From Taxillus chinensis (taxonomy: Eukaryota > Streptophyta > Magnoliopsida > Santalales > Loranthaceae): a stretch of DNA of 64,000 bases. The notes beneath the pieces are model-generated. The model was not told where the DNA came from, searched no databases, and worked only from the letters and a program-made list of their open reading frames with translations. The stretch covers positions 57,275,865 to 57,339,864 of the forward strand of contig CM042090.1 of assembly GCA_023512835.1 (NCBI GenBank), given 5' to 3'. Of this stretch, positions 46,493 through 58,000 are shown one piece after another (position 1 is the first letter of the stretch; each line of letters opens with the position of its first letter). The position numbers and the translations under genes were made by a program.

Positions 46493-49400
46493 TTGCCGGA
46501 TCACTTGAAGTTAAAGATCAATCAAAGCAAGTGGATCCTCGATAGTGGATGCTCCGGACATATGACGGGTGATCAGGCTCTGCTCGTAGAAGTTAATGAA
46601 AAACGAGGTCCATCCGTTTCATATGGTGACAACAGCAAAGGTAAGACTGTCGGGTATGGCACTTTAACTAACGGCTGTGTATCAATCACTAGAGTTGAAC
46701 TAGTCGAAGGTTTGAAACATAATTTGCTAAGTGTCAGTAATTTATGTGACAAAGGATTTACTGTTTCCTTTATGTCCAACTCCTGTACAGTAAGAGGAAA
46801 CTTATCCGGAGATATTAAGTTATCCGGATCAAGAGATGGGGACATATACTCAGTGGTCTTAATAAATAATTCTTCTGACCCTGTATACTTTCTCACTAAA
46901 GCTTCAGATGAAGATAGTTGGTTATGGCACAAGCGATGCGCACATTTAAACTTTAAGACATTGTCTAAGTTAGCGTCACTTAATCTTGTCACTGGTCTAC
47001 CTAAACTCAAATTCTCCAGAGACCCTCTCTGTCGAGAATGCCAACTGGGCAAACAGACCAAACACAACTTTAAGAGCAAATCAGTTAATTCAATAACTGC
47101 TCCTCTATAACTTTTTCATATGGACTTCTGTGGTCCTATTTCTGTTCCATCACTGGCTAGTGCGAGATATACCCTTGTGGTTATCGATGATTTCACCAGA
47201 TACACTTGGGTGATGTTCCTGAAATCAAAGGATCAAACTTTTGAACATCTAGTAGATCTTTTCAACTGGATAAGCAACTCACAAGGACTGAGCATAAAGT
47301 GCATCAGGAGTGATCATGGTACGTAATTTGATTTTTCGAAATGAGATCATATTGTTCTGAACAGGGGCATACGACATGACTTCTCTGCTCCCAGAACTCC
47401 ACAACAAAATGGGGTAGTTGAGCGCAAGAATCGTACTTTAGTTGAAGTGGTAGATCCATGTTAGCGAGGGCAACACTTCCTCTCGCCTATGGGTGAAGAT
47501 GTGTCCACTGCCTGCTATGTTCAGAACAGAACTCTAATAAATAAATCTACCATGAAAACACCCTATGAGATGTGGAGAGGACAAAAACCTTCAATTTCAC
47601 ATTTCAGAGCTTTTGAGTGTACTTGCTATATATTGATAAATGGCAAGAAGACCCGGAATAAATTTGAACCAAAATCTGATGATGGGATTTTTGTCGGGTA
47701 CTCACTACATAGCAAGGCTTATTGGGTCTTCAATAGAAAACTTTTTAAAGTTGAAGAATCTATCCATGTGACCTTTGATGAAACTAATCTTGATTGGTCA
47801 AAAATTGCTTCTTCAAGTTCTAACGTACAGGTTCAAGACAACAACATCGACTATTCCAAGTTTATGACTGTTCCTGTTATACATACTGACCAACCAAGCG
47901 GCACCAGAGGAGCACAAAGAAATGATATGGACGATGCTACGGATGACTCAGACTATGGACTACCGTTTAGCTTCGGACATACTCCTACAGATACCCAAAA
48001 TTCCGGAGCACCTTCAAGTCCGTCCGGACTAGTTAACACTGACAGAAACAGTGTTGAAGAACCATCTAGTTCAACCGTACCTTCTAATATGGAAACAATT
48101 GGTCCGGAAGAAGCTCAACCAGCAGATATACGTGATCTACCAAATCTGGCAGAGCTTCAAATTATTTACGATCAACTATCACATGCACAAAATTACAGAT
48201 GGACCCGAAACCATCCCTCAGATCAAGTGATTGGTGATCCTACTGTTGGTGTAAGGACAAGAGCAGCCACCTGAAACATGAGTCTTTACTCATGTTTTCT
48301 ATCTCAAATAGAACCGAAGGTGGTTGATGAAGCTCTTCAGGATTCAAATTTGATAGAAGCCATGCAAGAAGAGCTGAATCAATTTAAGAGGAACAATGTG
48401 TGGACCTTAGTACCAAGGCCTAAGTCCCAGCAAGTCATTGGAGTTAAATGGGTGTTCTGGAACAAGCTTGATACGGATGGAATAGTATTCCGGAACAAAG
48501 CCAGACTGGTAGCGAAAGGATATCGTCAAGAAGAAGGAATAGACTATGATGAGACCTTTGCTCCAGTAGCAAGACTTGAGGCAATTCGGATGTTTCTGGC
48601 ATACGCTTCATATGAAAACTTCATAGTTTATCAAATGGACGTCAAGAGCGCATTCCTGAATGGAGATCTTCAAGAGGAGGTTTACGTAGAACAACCTCCC
48701 GGCTTTATTGAACCTAAAGCAGGATATCTGGTCTACAAACTTTAGAAAGCTTTATACGGGTTGAAGCAAGCTCCAAGAGCCTGGTACGACACATTGTCTG
48801 AATTCCTACTAGCTCACAACTTCCAAAAAGGGAAGATTGACACCACCTTATTTCTACGAAAAGAGAAAGGACATACCCTAATCGTACAGATATACGTGGA
48901 TGATATTATTTTCGGATCAACGAATCCAAAGCTTTGTGAAGAGTTTACTAAGTTGATGACAGGCAAGTTTGAGATGAGCATGATGGGAGAACTGTCCTAC
49001 TTCCTTGGAATAGAAGTTAAACAATTAAAGGAAGGAATATTCATCAATCAAGCTAAGTACACACGCGATCTTATTAAGAAGTTTGGTATGGAAGGTTCAT
49101 CTCCCGTCAAAACTCCCATGCCTGTCAGTGCCAAATTAGATCCTGATGTGGATGGCATATCAGTAAATGTGACTAACTACAGAGGGATGATAGGATCATT
49201 GTTGTATCTTACAACAAGTCGCCCAGACATTATGTTTGCAACTTGCATCTGTGCACGATATCAGGCGAATCCCAAGGAATCACATATGCTTCATGTTAAA
49301 CGGATATTAAGGTATCTCAAGGGAACAATGAATTTGGGACTCTGGTACCCAAAGGAGTCCAACTTCACCTTATCCGGATACTCTGATGCCTACTTCGCTG

Positions 49401-49838
49401 GATGTCGCATCGACAGGAAGAGCACAAGTGGTACGTGTCAGTTTCTTGGAAATAGATTAATCTCATGGTTCAGTAAGAAGCAGAATTCCATATCAACCTC
49501 TACTGCTGAGGCGGAATATATAGCTTCGGGAGTTCTTGCCAGACAACTACTCGGATGCAAAGTCAACTTACTGACTACGGTTTCAACATGTCATCTATTC
49601 CACTCTCTTCGCGACAACACTAGTGCAATTGCTATCAGCAACAATCCTGTCATGCATCCTAAGACGAAGCATATTGAGGTCAGGTATCACTTCATACGTG
49701 ACCATGTTCTCAAAAATCACATTTCCTTGGAACATGTTGCTATCAAGATCAATCGCAGACATTCTTACAAAGCCCCTACCTGATGCAAGATTCTCTGAAC
49801 TACTCCTCCGATTAGGTATGCTTGACTTCTCTGCATAG
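46493..49838 (+). pseudogene. Copia pol (PR-IN-RT-RH), multiple stops
   Basis: The protease active site is WILDSGCSGHMTGD. The pre-integrase zinc region is LWHKRCAHLNFKTLSKL with CRECQLGK. Integrase is seen in MDFCGPISVPS, VVIDDFTRYTWVMF and PQQNGVVERKNRT. Reverse transcriptase has [33 protein letters not shown] and the catalytic box IYVDDIIFGST. RNase H has DRKSTSGTCQFLGN and STAEAEYIA followed by KTKHIEVRYHFI, ending ADILTKPLPD after a frameshift near 49750. Stops lie at about 47110, 47326, 47340, 47462, 48274 and 48745. All catalytic boxes are still readable, so decay is recent. Confidence 0.88.
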
Positions 49839-50291
49839 CTTCACACTTACATTACCCAATAGTATACTTACTATCAGAACATGCATGGTGCTTTTATTGA
49901 AAGTAGAAGATACATACTGACTTTAATACTGATCATACTTACTGATTAACGGCTTCATGCTTCTGATATTAATATCAACTTCATATTGGGAGGATGCTTG
50001 TGTTTCTCGACTGAAGGCGTTTAAGCAAACATGATTAAAGTTTATATGATTCACCTCTTTCTGGTCTCATGATCTTAATTTCCACTGATCACCACATGAC
50101 AAAAGCATGTTCATTTAGATTACTCTATTAACATGTATAGTTGAAGAAATGAAATGGGTTAGCATGGAATGCCTGGTGGTTGAATCCTCAATCGCAGTCT
50201 GATCAGCTTCTGAAGTATAGTTTCCTAAAAAGATAGACAGTACTGAATTTCTATAAGCCGGAATGGAAAAACTAGTCCAATTGATACTTGG
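49839..50291 (+). other. Copia 3' non-coding tail and deletion junction
   Basis: A polypurine-like TTGGGAGGATG lies at about 49986, but no LTR start follows. The stretch ends with GTCCAATTGATACTTGG (50275-50291), also found at 50706-50722 in the Athila protease remnant. Confidence 0.6.
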
Positions 50292-50332
50292 AAGAGCCTA
50301 TTCACCCCCCTCAAGGCTCCAAGGGACCATTA
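50292..50332 (+). repeat. 41-bp remnant of the copia 3' LTR
   Basis: AGAGCCTATTCACCCCCCTC then AAGGCTCCAAGGGACCAT match the last bases of the 5' LTR (44062-44102), and the target duplication follows directly. Confidence 0.8.
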
Positions 50333-50337
50333 GAGGG
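50333..50337. repeat. Target-site duplication GAGGG (right)
   Basis: Identical to 42795-42799. The flanks rejoin the copia LTR remnant. Confidence 0.75.
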
Positions 50338-50510
50338 TATACTTACATCGAGTCTAATCCACTATAAGCTTTGTATACAATAGGGTCTAGCCCTTGTTAT
50401 AATATGATCAACTCTCTTTTCTTTTAAACTCAAATACAAAAATAGTATTGCTCCGGTACTTACTCACTGTGACGAACTACCTAGAGTAATCTACTCCTGC
50501 ATATTGGGGC
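50338..50510 (-). mobile_element. Copia LTR remnant, part 2
   Basis: Continues the repeat broken at 42799. It matches 6390-6545 (ATAGGGTCTAGCCCTTGTTA, then CTCACTGTGACGAACTACCT). Confidence 0.6.
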
Positions 50511-50519
50511 AAGTATTAA

Positions 50520-51060
50520 TCTGATGCCTATGTATATCTATCGACGGTTAGGCCTAACAGGTATGAAGCCTACATCTATCTCATTGCAGTTCGTCTATCG
50601 TTCCATGGTAAACCTGCAGGCATCATTGAAGACGTCCTTGTTAAAGTGGATAAATTCATCTTCCCTGCAGACTTTGTAGTTTTGGATATGGAGGAAGATA
50701 GAGGTGTCCAATTGATACTTGGGAGGCCATTCCTAAGCATAGGAAGGGTGTTAATCGATGTTAGTTCAGGAGAGTTGACACTGCATGTTGATGACGATGC
50801 AGTTGTCTTTAATATAGAGAAGTCTATGCGCAAAACTAATGACTACTCAAGCTGTTTTTGGATTGATCACATTACTGAATTCGTGGATGATTATTTTGAA
50901 GAGAGTATTATCACCGAGAACCTTGATCATGAGTTGTAGCAAGTGAAATTTGCTGAAGTCAATCAAGAAGAAGAGCTTGAAGCCTTGGCTGAGCAGGTTA
51001 TTCAGTGTAAAGACTCATATTTAGGTAGTTTTGAGAGATAGTCATTCTATGGGAATGTAA
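50520..51060 (+). pseudogene. Athila/Tat-like gypsy protease remnant
   Basis: Translates to VDKFIFPADFVVLDMEEDRG, VQLILGRPFLSIGRVLIDVS and GELTLHVDDDAVVFNIEK. This is the C-terminal half of the retroviral-type aspartic protease of Athila/Tat elements (LILGRPFL is its usual signature). The N-terminal DTGA-type active site is missing. A stop lies at 50937-50939. From 51060 to 51233 nothing is recognised. Confidence 0.75.
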
Positions 51061-51233
51061 CTATCTGGACGGTAGTGTAGTCGTCGATGTGAGCATTTTG
51101 ACTGTACTTGGGCCCGATTCCGAGTCGGGGCTCCGTTTGACCGGATTATTGACTTTTTGGGGTTTATTGGTTGACTTTGCGTTTGGGCGGTCATTTGGGT
51201 GTAATAATATCTATTTAGTGTTGTGCTCGTCTG

Positions 51234-52492
51234 ATGGTCCCTTGGAGCCTAAAGGGGGGGGTGAATAGGCTCTTATTCGAACTCTTTCTTTTCTCTCAAG
51301 ACACAAACACTTATCTAGTTTTAGTGATAGAATCACTGCGGAAGATAAACAGATAGTGGAAGTATTTTGTTTTATTATCACAAGGTGATTACAACAAAAT
51401 AGAAGCAAACACTCTCTTACACTCTGTTTACAAAATGAACTCACACTCTAGCCAAGTTCTATCTCCAAAGATGATGACGCTCTTATTTTCTTTTCTTTGT
51501 TTTTCACGCCTCAACTTCTTTTTTACATAAAGTATAAGTATGAATATTTATACAAAACATTCCTAAGAGACAATCTTGGAACTTGTAGTTCCGGAATGCG
51601 TTCTGCACTAACTATCCCTCGGTAATCTCTCTGCCTTAACTGCTGCGGATTGTGGAGCTCAAGATCTTGGATTTGAAGAGTATAAATGTCTTTGTGAGTT
51701 CCGAGATACAATTAAGGTTGTGTCCACATATCCGGATGATCCACGTGTAAGATTCTTCAGGTTCTCAATACATTCGTCTTACATCGGGACACCACGAGCT
51801 GATAACTTTAAATGCGGTTTAGTTGGAGCAATGTCTTCTTGGTCCGGTGTAATTTTCCTTACTCCGTAGTTAATGAAGCTCGGAACCTTACTCCGTGTCA
51901 GTGGTTGCTTACTCCGTATCTATTCAGTACTGGAATCCTTAGTCCGTGTCAGCGCTTCCTTACTCCGCATGTAAGTTCCTTACTCCGCATGTAAGTTCCT
52001 TACTCAGTATGTAAGTTCCTTACTCCGCATGTAAGTTCCTTACTCAGTATGTAAGTTCCTTACTCCGGGCGAGTCTTGAAAAAGTCTGATGACTTATTCC
52101 GTGTCAGCGCTTTCTTACTCCGCATGTAAGTTCCTTACTCCGTATGTAAGTTCCTTACTCCGGGCAAGTAATAAATCCGGATTCCTTACTCCGCATCTGG
52201 TTTCCTTACTCCGCATCTAGTTTCCTTACTCCGCACTTATCCTTTAAGTTCTTAGTCCGTAGGATTGTTCCTTGTTCCGTATGTATTTGTTACTTGGTTA
52301 TTTACCAAGTGTTTGACGACACTCACTCTTGTCCGGATCAGGATTATGTATCCTGTCCTTAGCTTTGCTCTCACGAGTGCATCTTTGGATTAGTAACATA
52401 CCTTCTGCAATGATCAAATAAACACAAAAGATCTCAGATCAAATTACATAAGGCTTTATCAGCATTATCCAAATTCTGGGTTTGATCCAACA
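51234..52492 (-). mobile_element. 3' LTR (minus strand), same family as the copia LTR
   Basis: Read on the minus strand it starts TGTTGGATCAAACCC and ends AGGGACCATCA, matching 42800-44102 at both ends and through the minisatellite. A polypurine tract immediately upstream (52493-52505) makes it a 3' LTR, so its element extends to the right. No primer site lies below 51234. Confidence 0.8.
51890..52260 (-). repeat. TCCTTACTCCG minisatellite (inverted copy)
   Basis: The CTTACTCCGCATGTAAGTTC unit recurs about 15 times. It is the reverse complement of the array at 43030-43500. Confidence 0.85.
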
Positions 52493-52505
52493 ATCTCCCC
52501 CAATT
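52493..52505 (-). other. Polypurine tract
   Basis: The minus strand reads AATTGGGGGAGAT directly before TGTTGG, a classic copia polypurine tract. Confidence 0.75.
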
Positions 52506-52634
52506 ATGGATATGCCCAAACCCTTTGTAATCTGATCCGGTAAGCGATGCAAAAGAATATCATACGAATACGCAACACAACCAATTTCATTAATCAGCAA
52601 CTAAATACAATTCAGCCTTAATACAGGTTTTTCA

Positions 52635-53044
52635 CTAAGGTACATAAGGCTTACTATACTTGAAGATCATAGTTGCTGCCTTCTCTCTTAGCTCCATTGT
52701 CTGCTGCATCGTAAAGGTGGAGTGTTGGCTCCAATATTTGTCCACAGTTAAGAACGATTTAATGAAGTGACAGACAAAGGCTCCGCAGCTATCTCCATCC
52801 GGCTGTTGTGGCACTTGCTTCTTGCCCCGGAATGTCGCCTTGAGTTTCTCATTCGAACGCAGGGGTGTGATACCCAACTCTTCATATAGTCCGGCTTTCT
52901 TCACGACTTCAGTTAGTCTGAGACACAGAGGTTCCCATTGATTCTTCCTAACGAAGTGCTCCACAATCTGATGAGAATCAATGAGAATCATTTGCTTGGA
53001 CTGAATCATAAAGACAGCCATCATGAAGTGTGGCGACATGATCC
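52635..53044 (-). pseudogene. Ulp1-like C48 cysteine protease, catalytic part
   Basis: The minus-strand frame reads from the retrotransposon junction to a stop at about 52635. SPHFMMAV supplies the His, MILIDSHQIVEHF the Asp, and VPQQPDGDSCGAFVCHF the Gln and the Cys, in the order and spacing of Ulp1/SENP-type proteases. These remove SUMO-like modifiers, and plant transposons often carry such domains. The N-terminal part lies on the other side of the insertion (61613 on), in the same frame across the single GGTAC copy. As it stands, the frame is broken by the 8.5-kb insertion. Substrate is unknown. Confidence 0.75.
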
Positions 53045-53049
53045 GGTAC
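53045..53049. repeat. Target-site duplication GGTAC (left)
   Basis: Precedes the LTR start at 53050 and is repeated at 61608-61612. Confidence 0.92.
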
Positions 53050-53458
53050 TGTAATGACCCGTGTGTAACCCGTGTGTAAGGAGTTAACCAAAAACACCTT
53101 GGATGTTGGTACACAAGTTTAAGGTAAGAGATGAGCCCAAGAGGGGACTTTTGAGAGGTGCATGTGTCAAGCGATAGCGTACATTTATGCCCTAGGAAGA
53201 TGCTATGCGTATACAAGCGGTTTTAAGCTGTTTTGGCTGATCTTGGAGCTCACTTTTGACCTAGTAGATGGCCTCAAACAATTGGCGTGCAAGAACAAAA
53301 GTTTCTTAGAATGAGGTCCTCTATCTACCACAGAAATTTCAGAGCATTTGGAGCTGAACGTGAATTCACCCATTTCACGTGCAAGCATATTTTTGCTCCT
53401 CAGGCCTCTCCAAGATGCAAGGAGGCTTGTGGTGAAGTTTGAGTGCATTTGGAGCTGC

Positions 53459-53482
53459 ACGCCAATTGGGGAATTGGCGTGC
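53459..53482 (+). repeat. Perfect hairpin in LTR U3
   Basis: CACGCCAATT, GGGG, AATTGGCGTG: 10-bp arms with a 4-base loop. It recurs at about 60001-60024. Confidence 0.85.
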
Positions 53483-53613
53483 AAATTGGCGTGCAGGTGT
53501 ATTTTTGCATGGTTCCCTTGGTTTTGTCATTCTAATGATCTTTCTCCAAAGGACCATGTTGCAATTCTAAGTATTTTGGCCTATATGGGTGCGGAAAGGT
53601 GCTAACTTGTGTG

Positions 53614-53690
53614 ATCAAAACTACGTCGTTTTGATCCTGGGTTTACTTAATCAAAACTACGTCGTTTTGATGTGGATGGTGTCTATATAA
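53614..53690 (+). promoter_or_regulatory. LTR promoter: two ACGT-core palindromes and TATA box
   Basis: Two identical 22-bp near-palindromes at 53614-53635 and 53650-53671 have ATCAAAAC and GTTTTGAT arms around TACGTC. TATATAA follows at 53684-53690, 12 bases after the second. ACGT cores are classic plant bZIP sites, so this is likely the element's promoter. The same layout is at 60156-60232 in the other LTR. Confidence 0.6.
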
Positions 53691-54441
53691 GGAGGGCTTG
53701 AGTTTGAGTTTAGGGTTCTTGTGTTCCTTTGCTGCAGCTGCTGCCTGAGAGAGAGAGAGAGCTAGAGAGAGAAAGGGAAGGGGAGTTGCTGGTTGCTGCC
53801 GGAGCATCTTGCGTGGGGAGGACGGCGTTTGGCGCGGGAGCAAGGAAGATCTGCTTTAAGGTAGGGGTTTTGTTCTTCCTAAACCCTCCTCTGTCCTAGG
53901 GTCCTAGGGCAGATTCTGGGCTATATCTGTTTATATATATATATATATATGTAATCCATATAGGTGTGATCTCCTATATGGATGTTGGCCTTCAGTGGCA
54001 TTTTAGTGTGGTTCGTGGTCTATATGCTATATGTTTGATGAAAAGCCTGTGTGAATATAGTTGTGTGTATATGCCCATTACGTGTTTGGTATAATGCCTG
54101 TGTGGCCGAACTTGTGATTTAGGGTATGTATGTATCTTGGGTGTTTGCTCTGTGGCATGAATGGCTTGGGATTGTGCACTTGTGAACGGGTGCACACCAA
54201 GTGTTTGGTTTTATACCTGAGAGGCTATGCATATTATGTGTTTGAAATAATGTCTGTGTGGCTGGGTTTGTGAGCCTGTGAATATATGCATGCTAAGTGT
54301 TCGACGTTATTCCTGTGTGACTAAGCATATTAAGTGTTTGATGTTATGCCTGTATGGTCTTATGTGCTGTGTGGTTGCTTGTACACCCGGTGGCCATGGA
54401 AGCCCGGGACCGTTTTGTGTTAGCTTTGTGAGGCTGTGGAA

Positions 54442-54571
54442 ACTTGGCCTGAAGAAGCGGTTAAATCACTTGGCCTGAAGAGGCGGTTAAATCACTTGGC
54501 CTGAAGAGGCGGTTAAATCACTTGGCCTGAAGAGGCGGTTAAATCACTTGGCCTGAAGAGGCGGTTAAATC
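54442..54571 (+). repeat. 26-bp minisatellite, five copies
   Basis: Units begin ACTTGGCCTGAAGAGGCGG and end TTAAATC. The first has GAAGAAG in place of GAAGAGG. The same five-copy array is at 60977-61106. Confidence 0.95.
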
Positions 54572-55074
54572 ACTTGTTGTTAAAGTGTTAGCCTGTGTGG
54601 CAGTGGCAGATTGTAATTGTTGATGTGGTTGTTGTTATGTCTGTTGAAATTATTGTAACACGACACCGCACTTGTACACATGGCATGTAGATGCTAGGAG
54701 CATGGGATGGGTTGGGGAGACATGATCCCTACTGAGCTGTGGATGCTCACCCCTCCTACTATGGCGTGTTTTCTTGCAGGAACCTACAGGCGTTAGGTGG
54801 GAACACCAAGGTGGAAGAGTTCCATTTTGTGGCTTTGTTTTGTGTTATTTGCATTATGTAATTTTGTTGAGGCATTGTAACCCCAGTGGGGAGATATTGT
54901 AATGAAGTTTGAAACATAATAAAGGCATGTGGTTTCAATTATATAATTATATGATTTTTGATTTCTGAAAAGAAATGTGAAGTGTATATTGTATTCTACC
55001 CCTTTGTCCAAACCCGGATAAAGGGAGGGTCACGTTCCGGTCTCCTCGGGTTGGAAATCCGGGGCGTGACAATA

Positions 55075-55086
55075 TGGTATCAGAGC
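55075..55086 (+). other. tRNA-iMet primer-binding site
   Basis: TGGTATCAGAGC, three bases after the LTR, a perfect match to the common plant site. Confidence 0.93.
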
Positions 55087-58000
55087 ATGGTCTAGTTGGC
55101 CTAGGGTAGTGGGCGGACTTGGTTATCTTGGGTCCTTTGGAGGAGCCTAGAGGGACGTGCCTGATCAACACGGTCCTCTTGGAGCCTCCAAGGTGTACTT
55201 GGGGTAGTCCAGTCTTGTGGTAGGATTTGCATGCATTGGCATTAGGGCACTAGTTGCATTGGTTGTTGTATGTGAAGGTGTGGATACCTGAAAAAAAAAA
55301 AAAAAAAAAATAATTGTGATAAAAGAAAAATATGAATAATGTGATAAGGCGTGAACTATGCAACTCTGATTTTATTTGAAGTACCTTGAGCATGACTACA
55401 AGGAAAAGTCCTTGTTTAGTTGAACTGTGTGCTTGTGGAGTGGATGCTTGTGCAATGTGGTTTATCTTGTGATGATTTGAGCATGAAAACATGGAAGAGA
55501 AATTGTGGAAGTGAAACTGTGTGCTTGGAAACTTGAGGCTTGTGACCTGTTAACAAAAAAAAAAAAAAAAAAAAAATTTTAATTAAAATGTGATTTGTTT
55601 GGTGTTCTGTGAATGGTTGAGCATGTGATTTGCTTGGTACTGTGTGAAATAAGCGTGGTTATGAGCAATGCAATGGAATGTAAAATTGGTATAGTCTGTT
55701 AAATGTGAACCTATAGACTTGTGTGGTAATAATGCGTGTTATAGCTTAAGCTTGTAGTCGGTAGTGGTCTCGCGATCGATTGTTGAGATTATTAAGTGAT
55801 AACCTAGGGCGCTGCCTTTTCGTGGAGCCAATGTCTCCAAAAATTGTGACCGGTACGACTATTGAGGTAGCAAGGAAGCCCCCCCCCCCCCCCCCTGGGC
55901 AAGTGGGGAGAGCTGCAGGATGTAAGTAATGAGGTTGGCATCTTAAGCCTGGTAATTCAAGAGTTGAGGGATGAGATTCGATAACCGATTAAGAGCGAGG
56001 TACGTCGAGAGCTATCAACCCCACATCATCGGGGGGGGATCTTGGGTGAAGATTAATTGAAGCATAGTTGTCCTGATCAGCAGAAAGGGGCTCAAGAGGT
56101 AGAGACCAGTTTCCCAAAGGGGTTGTTCTTGCGGTGGACAACCGGGACATTGGAAAGTAGGACATCTCCCGACAGCCTGTTTTGGTAAAACAAGTCATGG
56201 TGCTAGAAGACTGGCTCAACGAGCTAGGGATAAAGCAAAATTCAAGTGAGGCTAGGAGGAGAGCATGGCAGAACTTTCCTTAGTCAAGGGTATGATTTTG
56301 ATTCTCGCGTGTTAAGATTGCTGTTTGGTGGTGGTAGCATATTCCTTTAATGATAGTGATCGGTTAAGTCTCGTGCTGGATTAGGTGAGGCTGGGTGAAC
56401 CTTTGATTGTTGCGTTTCTAGCCACTGTTTTTCGCTGGGTGGGCTCGTGAGCCACTGTTTTATGTTAGGTGAGGCTTAGAAGGTCGTTTGAGTTACCATT
56501 TTGGATGGACGTAGTTGGGGACCTACTAGAGAATAAATGAGTAAAATAAATAAAAATATATATATGATACCAAAAGACTAATAAATTACTAATGGTTATA
56601 AACAGTTGTTGGAAAGAGTTGGTGGTTTTAATATGGTCTAAAGTGTTAATCACATCCTTGTGTGGTAGTCAATTTTGGGCGCCCGTGTGTGAGGAAAGTA
56701 ATAAATGTTACTGTGTTACCCCTAATACTCTGGCGTAGGTGAGATTACCTCTGGCCTAGCAAGCCTAGGAAGCTGGAGGCATGAGTTAGTGGCTTGTGGG
56801 TAGTGTGTGACCCCGCGGTGGCAACCTTGAGTAATAGAAATGTGTTTTCATGTGAGTAGAGGTTTCTGTAGATGTGCTACCTAAGAAGGATGTTCTTTTG
56901 GTAACCTTTCCAAGTGTCACGGTTGAGGGAAGAAATTGCCACTAGTATAACCCACTCCTTGAGTCATTGAGATTTAAATTGATTGGTTCTTATGGGTGTC
57001 CTGTGGAGATGGCTGCAAATTGTTGGGTGGCCAAACATTGACCACGTGTCATGCTGGTGGTGTGTGAAAGACCTTGGGTAATGTTCATAGGATATGTGGT
57101 GAAATGGGTTTGCATATGTATAAAAATGTGATGAGTTCTGGAACTAGGTTACGAGTGAGTTTATAGGATCGTGCCCAGTGAACCCAATCGGTGCAAGCGG
57201 CAAGCGAGTGAGATTGGGCAGGCCTTGTTTGGGTTTTTCCTCAAAATTGGGAGACACCTTCCGAGGGGTTGAGGATGTACTCCTGGTGGTAGGACCATTC
57301 CGTTAATTCATGTCGTGTGGGTAATAGGCTTAAAAAAGGCGAGGAGGTGGGGGCTAGTATGTCCTCTCTTACATGTGTTCTACGCAGTAGTTTATTTCGT
57401 GTGTTGTGGTCGCCTTGTTTTGTTGTGTGTGTTACATATGTGTAAAGGGGTATAGCAAAGTTCTTATGTGTGGGTCTCGTGGCATTCATATGCAGAGGAG
57501 TAGGAGGTGATGCTGCGCATGTTAGGTGTGGTGTGGGATGAAGAGGAGTGTTATGTGTAATGTTGATGCTATTCCTTGTCACGTGTGATGGCATGCTCGG
57601 TTAAAGTGTGAAAGTATTGATGAGTTGTGATTCATTGAATGGAGTCGGATGTGAGTTTTGCTTGTAAGGGATATTAGTGTTACCCCTTTGGGGGGAGATT
57701 TGTGTCCTGCGGCTACCATGGGGTCCTCATGCTACATATGTTCTTCTTGAAAGTCTTTCGTGTGCGTTTTGATGCGGTAAGTGACATGGTCCACGCCATC
57801 AAAGTGTTGGTGTGTTTGGGAGCTACGTGAATGTCCCGAATAAGGAGTTTGCATGCCTCGTTTCTTGTGCCTACCCGGAGGAATTGCAGTGACCATATTA
57901 AGTGCGATTAGAGCCTGAGTATTTCTTGATTCATTTGAGTGTTTTGCTGGTATGTTGAGATAAAACGTAATAGTTGATATAGCGGAGTTGGTGGGCCATG

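Larger units (their letters stand above)
42800..50332 (+). mobile_element. Ty1-copia retrotransposon (SIRE-like), 3' LTR nearly lost
   Basis: Order on the plus strand: 5' LTR, primer site, gag, protease, integrase, reverse transcriptase, RNase H, non-coding tail, and a 41-bp remnant of the 3' LTR. Integrase before reverse transcriptase is diagnostic of copia. The long gag with two zinc knuckles and the 1.3-kb LTR suggest the SIRE/Maximus lineage. GAGGG duplications flank it. Gag has two in-frame stops, and pol has at least six plus a terminal frameshift. Confidence 0.88.
53050..55071 (+). repeat. 5' LTR of the LARD-like element
   Basis: Starts TGTAATGACCCG and ends CCGGGGCGTGACA. It contains a hairpin (53459-53482), two palindromes, a TATA box, an (AT)n run near 53936 and a 26-bp minisatellite. 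Confidence 0.92.

Noticed and set aside
53203..53605. Open frames in the LTR of the LARD-like element, repeated at 59764-60112
   Set aside because: They lie wholly within LTR U3 sequence and are disrupted by small indels between the two LTRs.
54442..54571. Regularly spaced repeat as a CRISPR array
   Set aside because: The 26-bp units are directly contiguous without spacers, lie in an LTR and occur in plant DNA.
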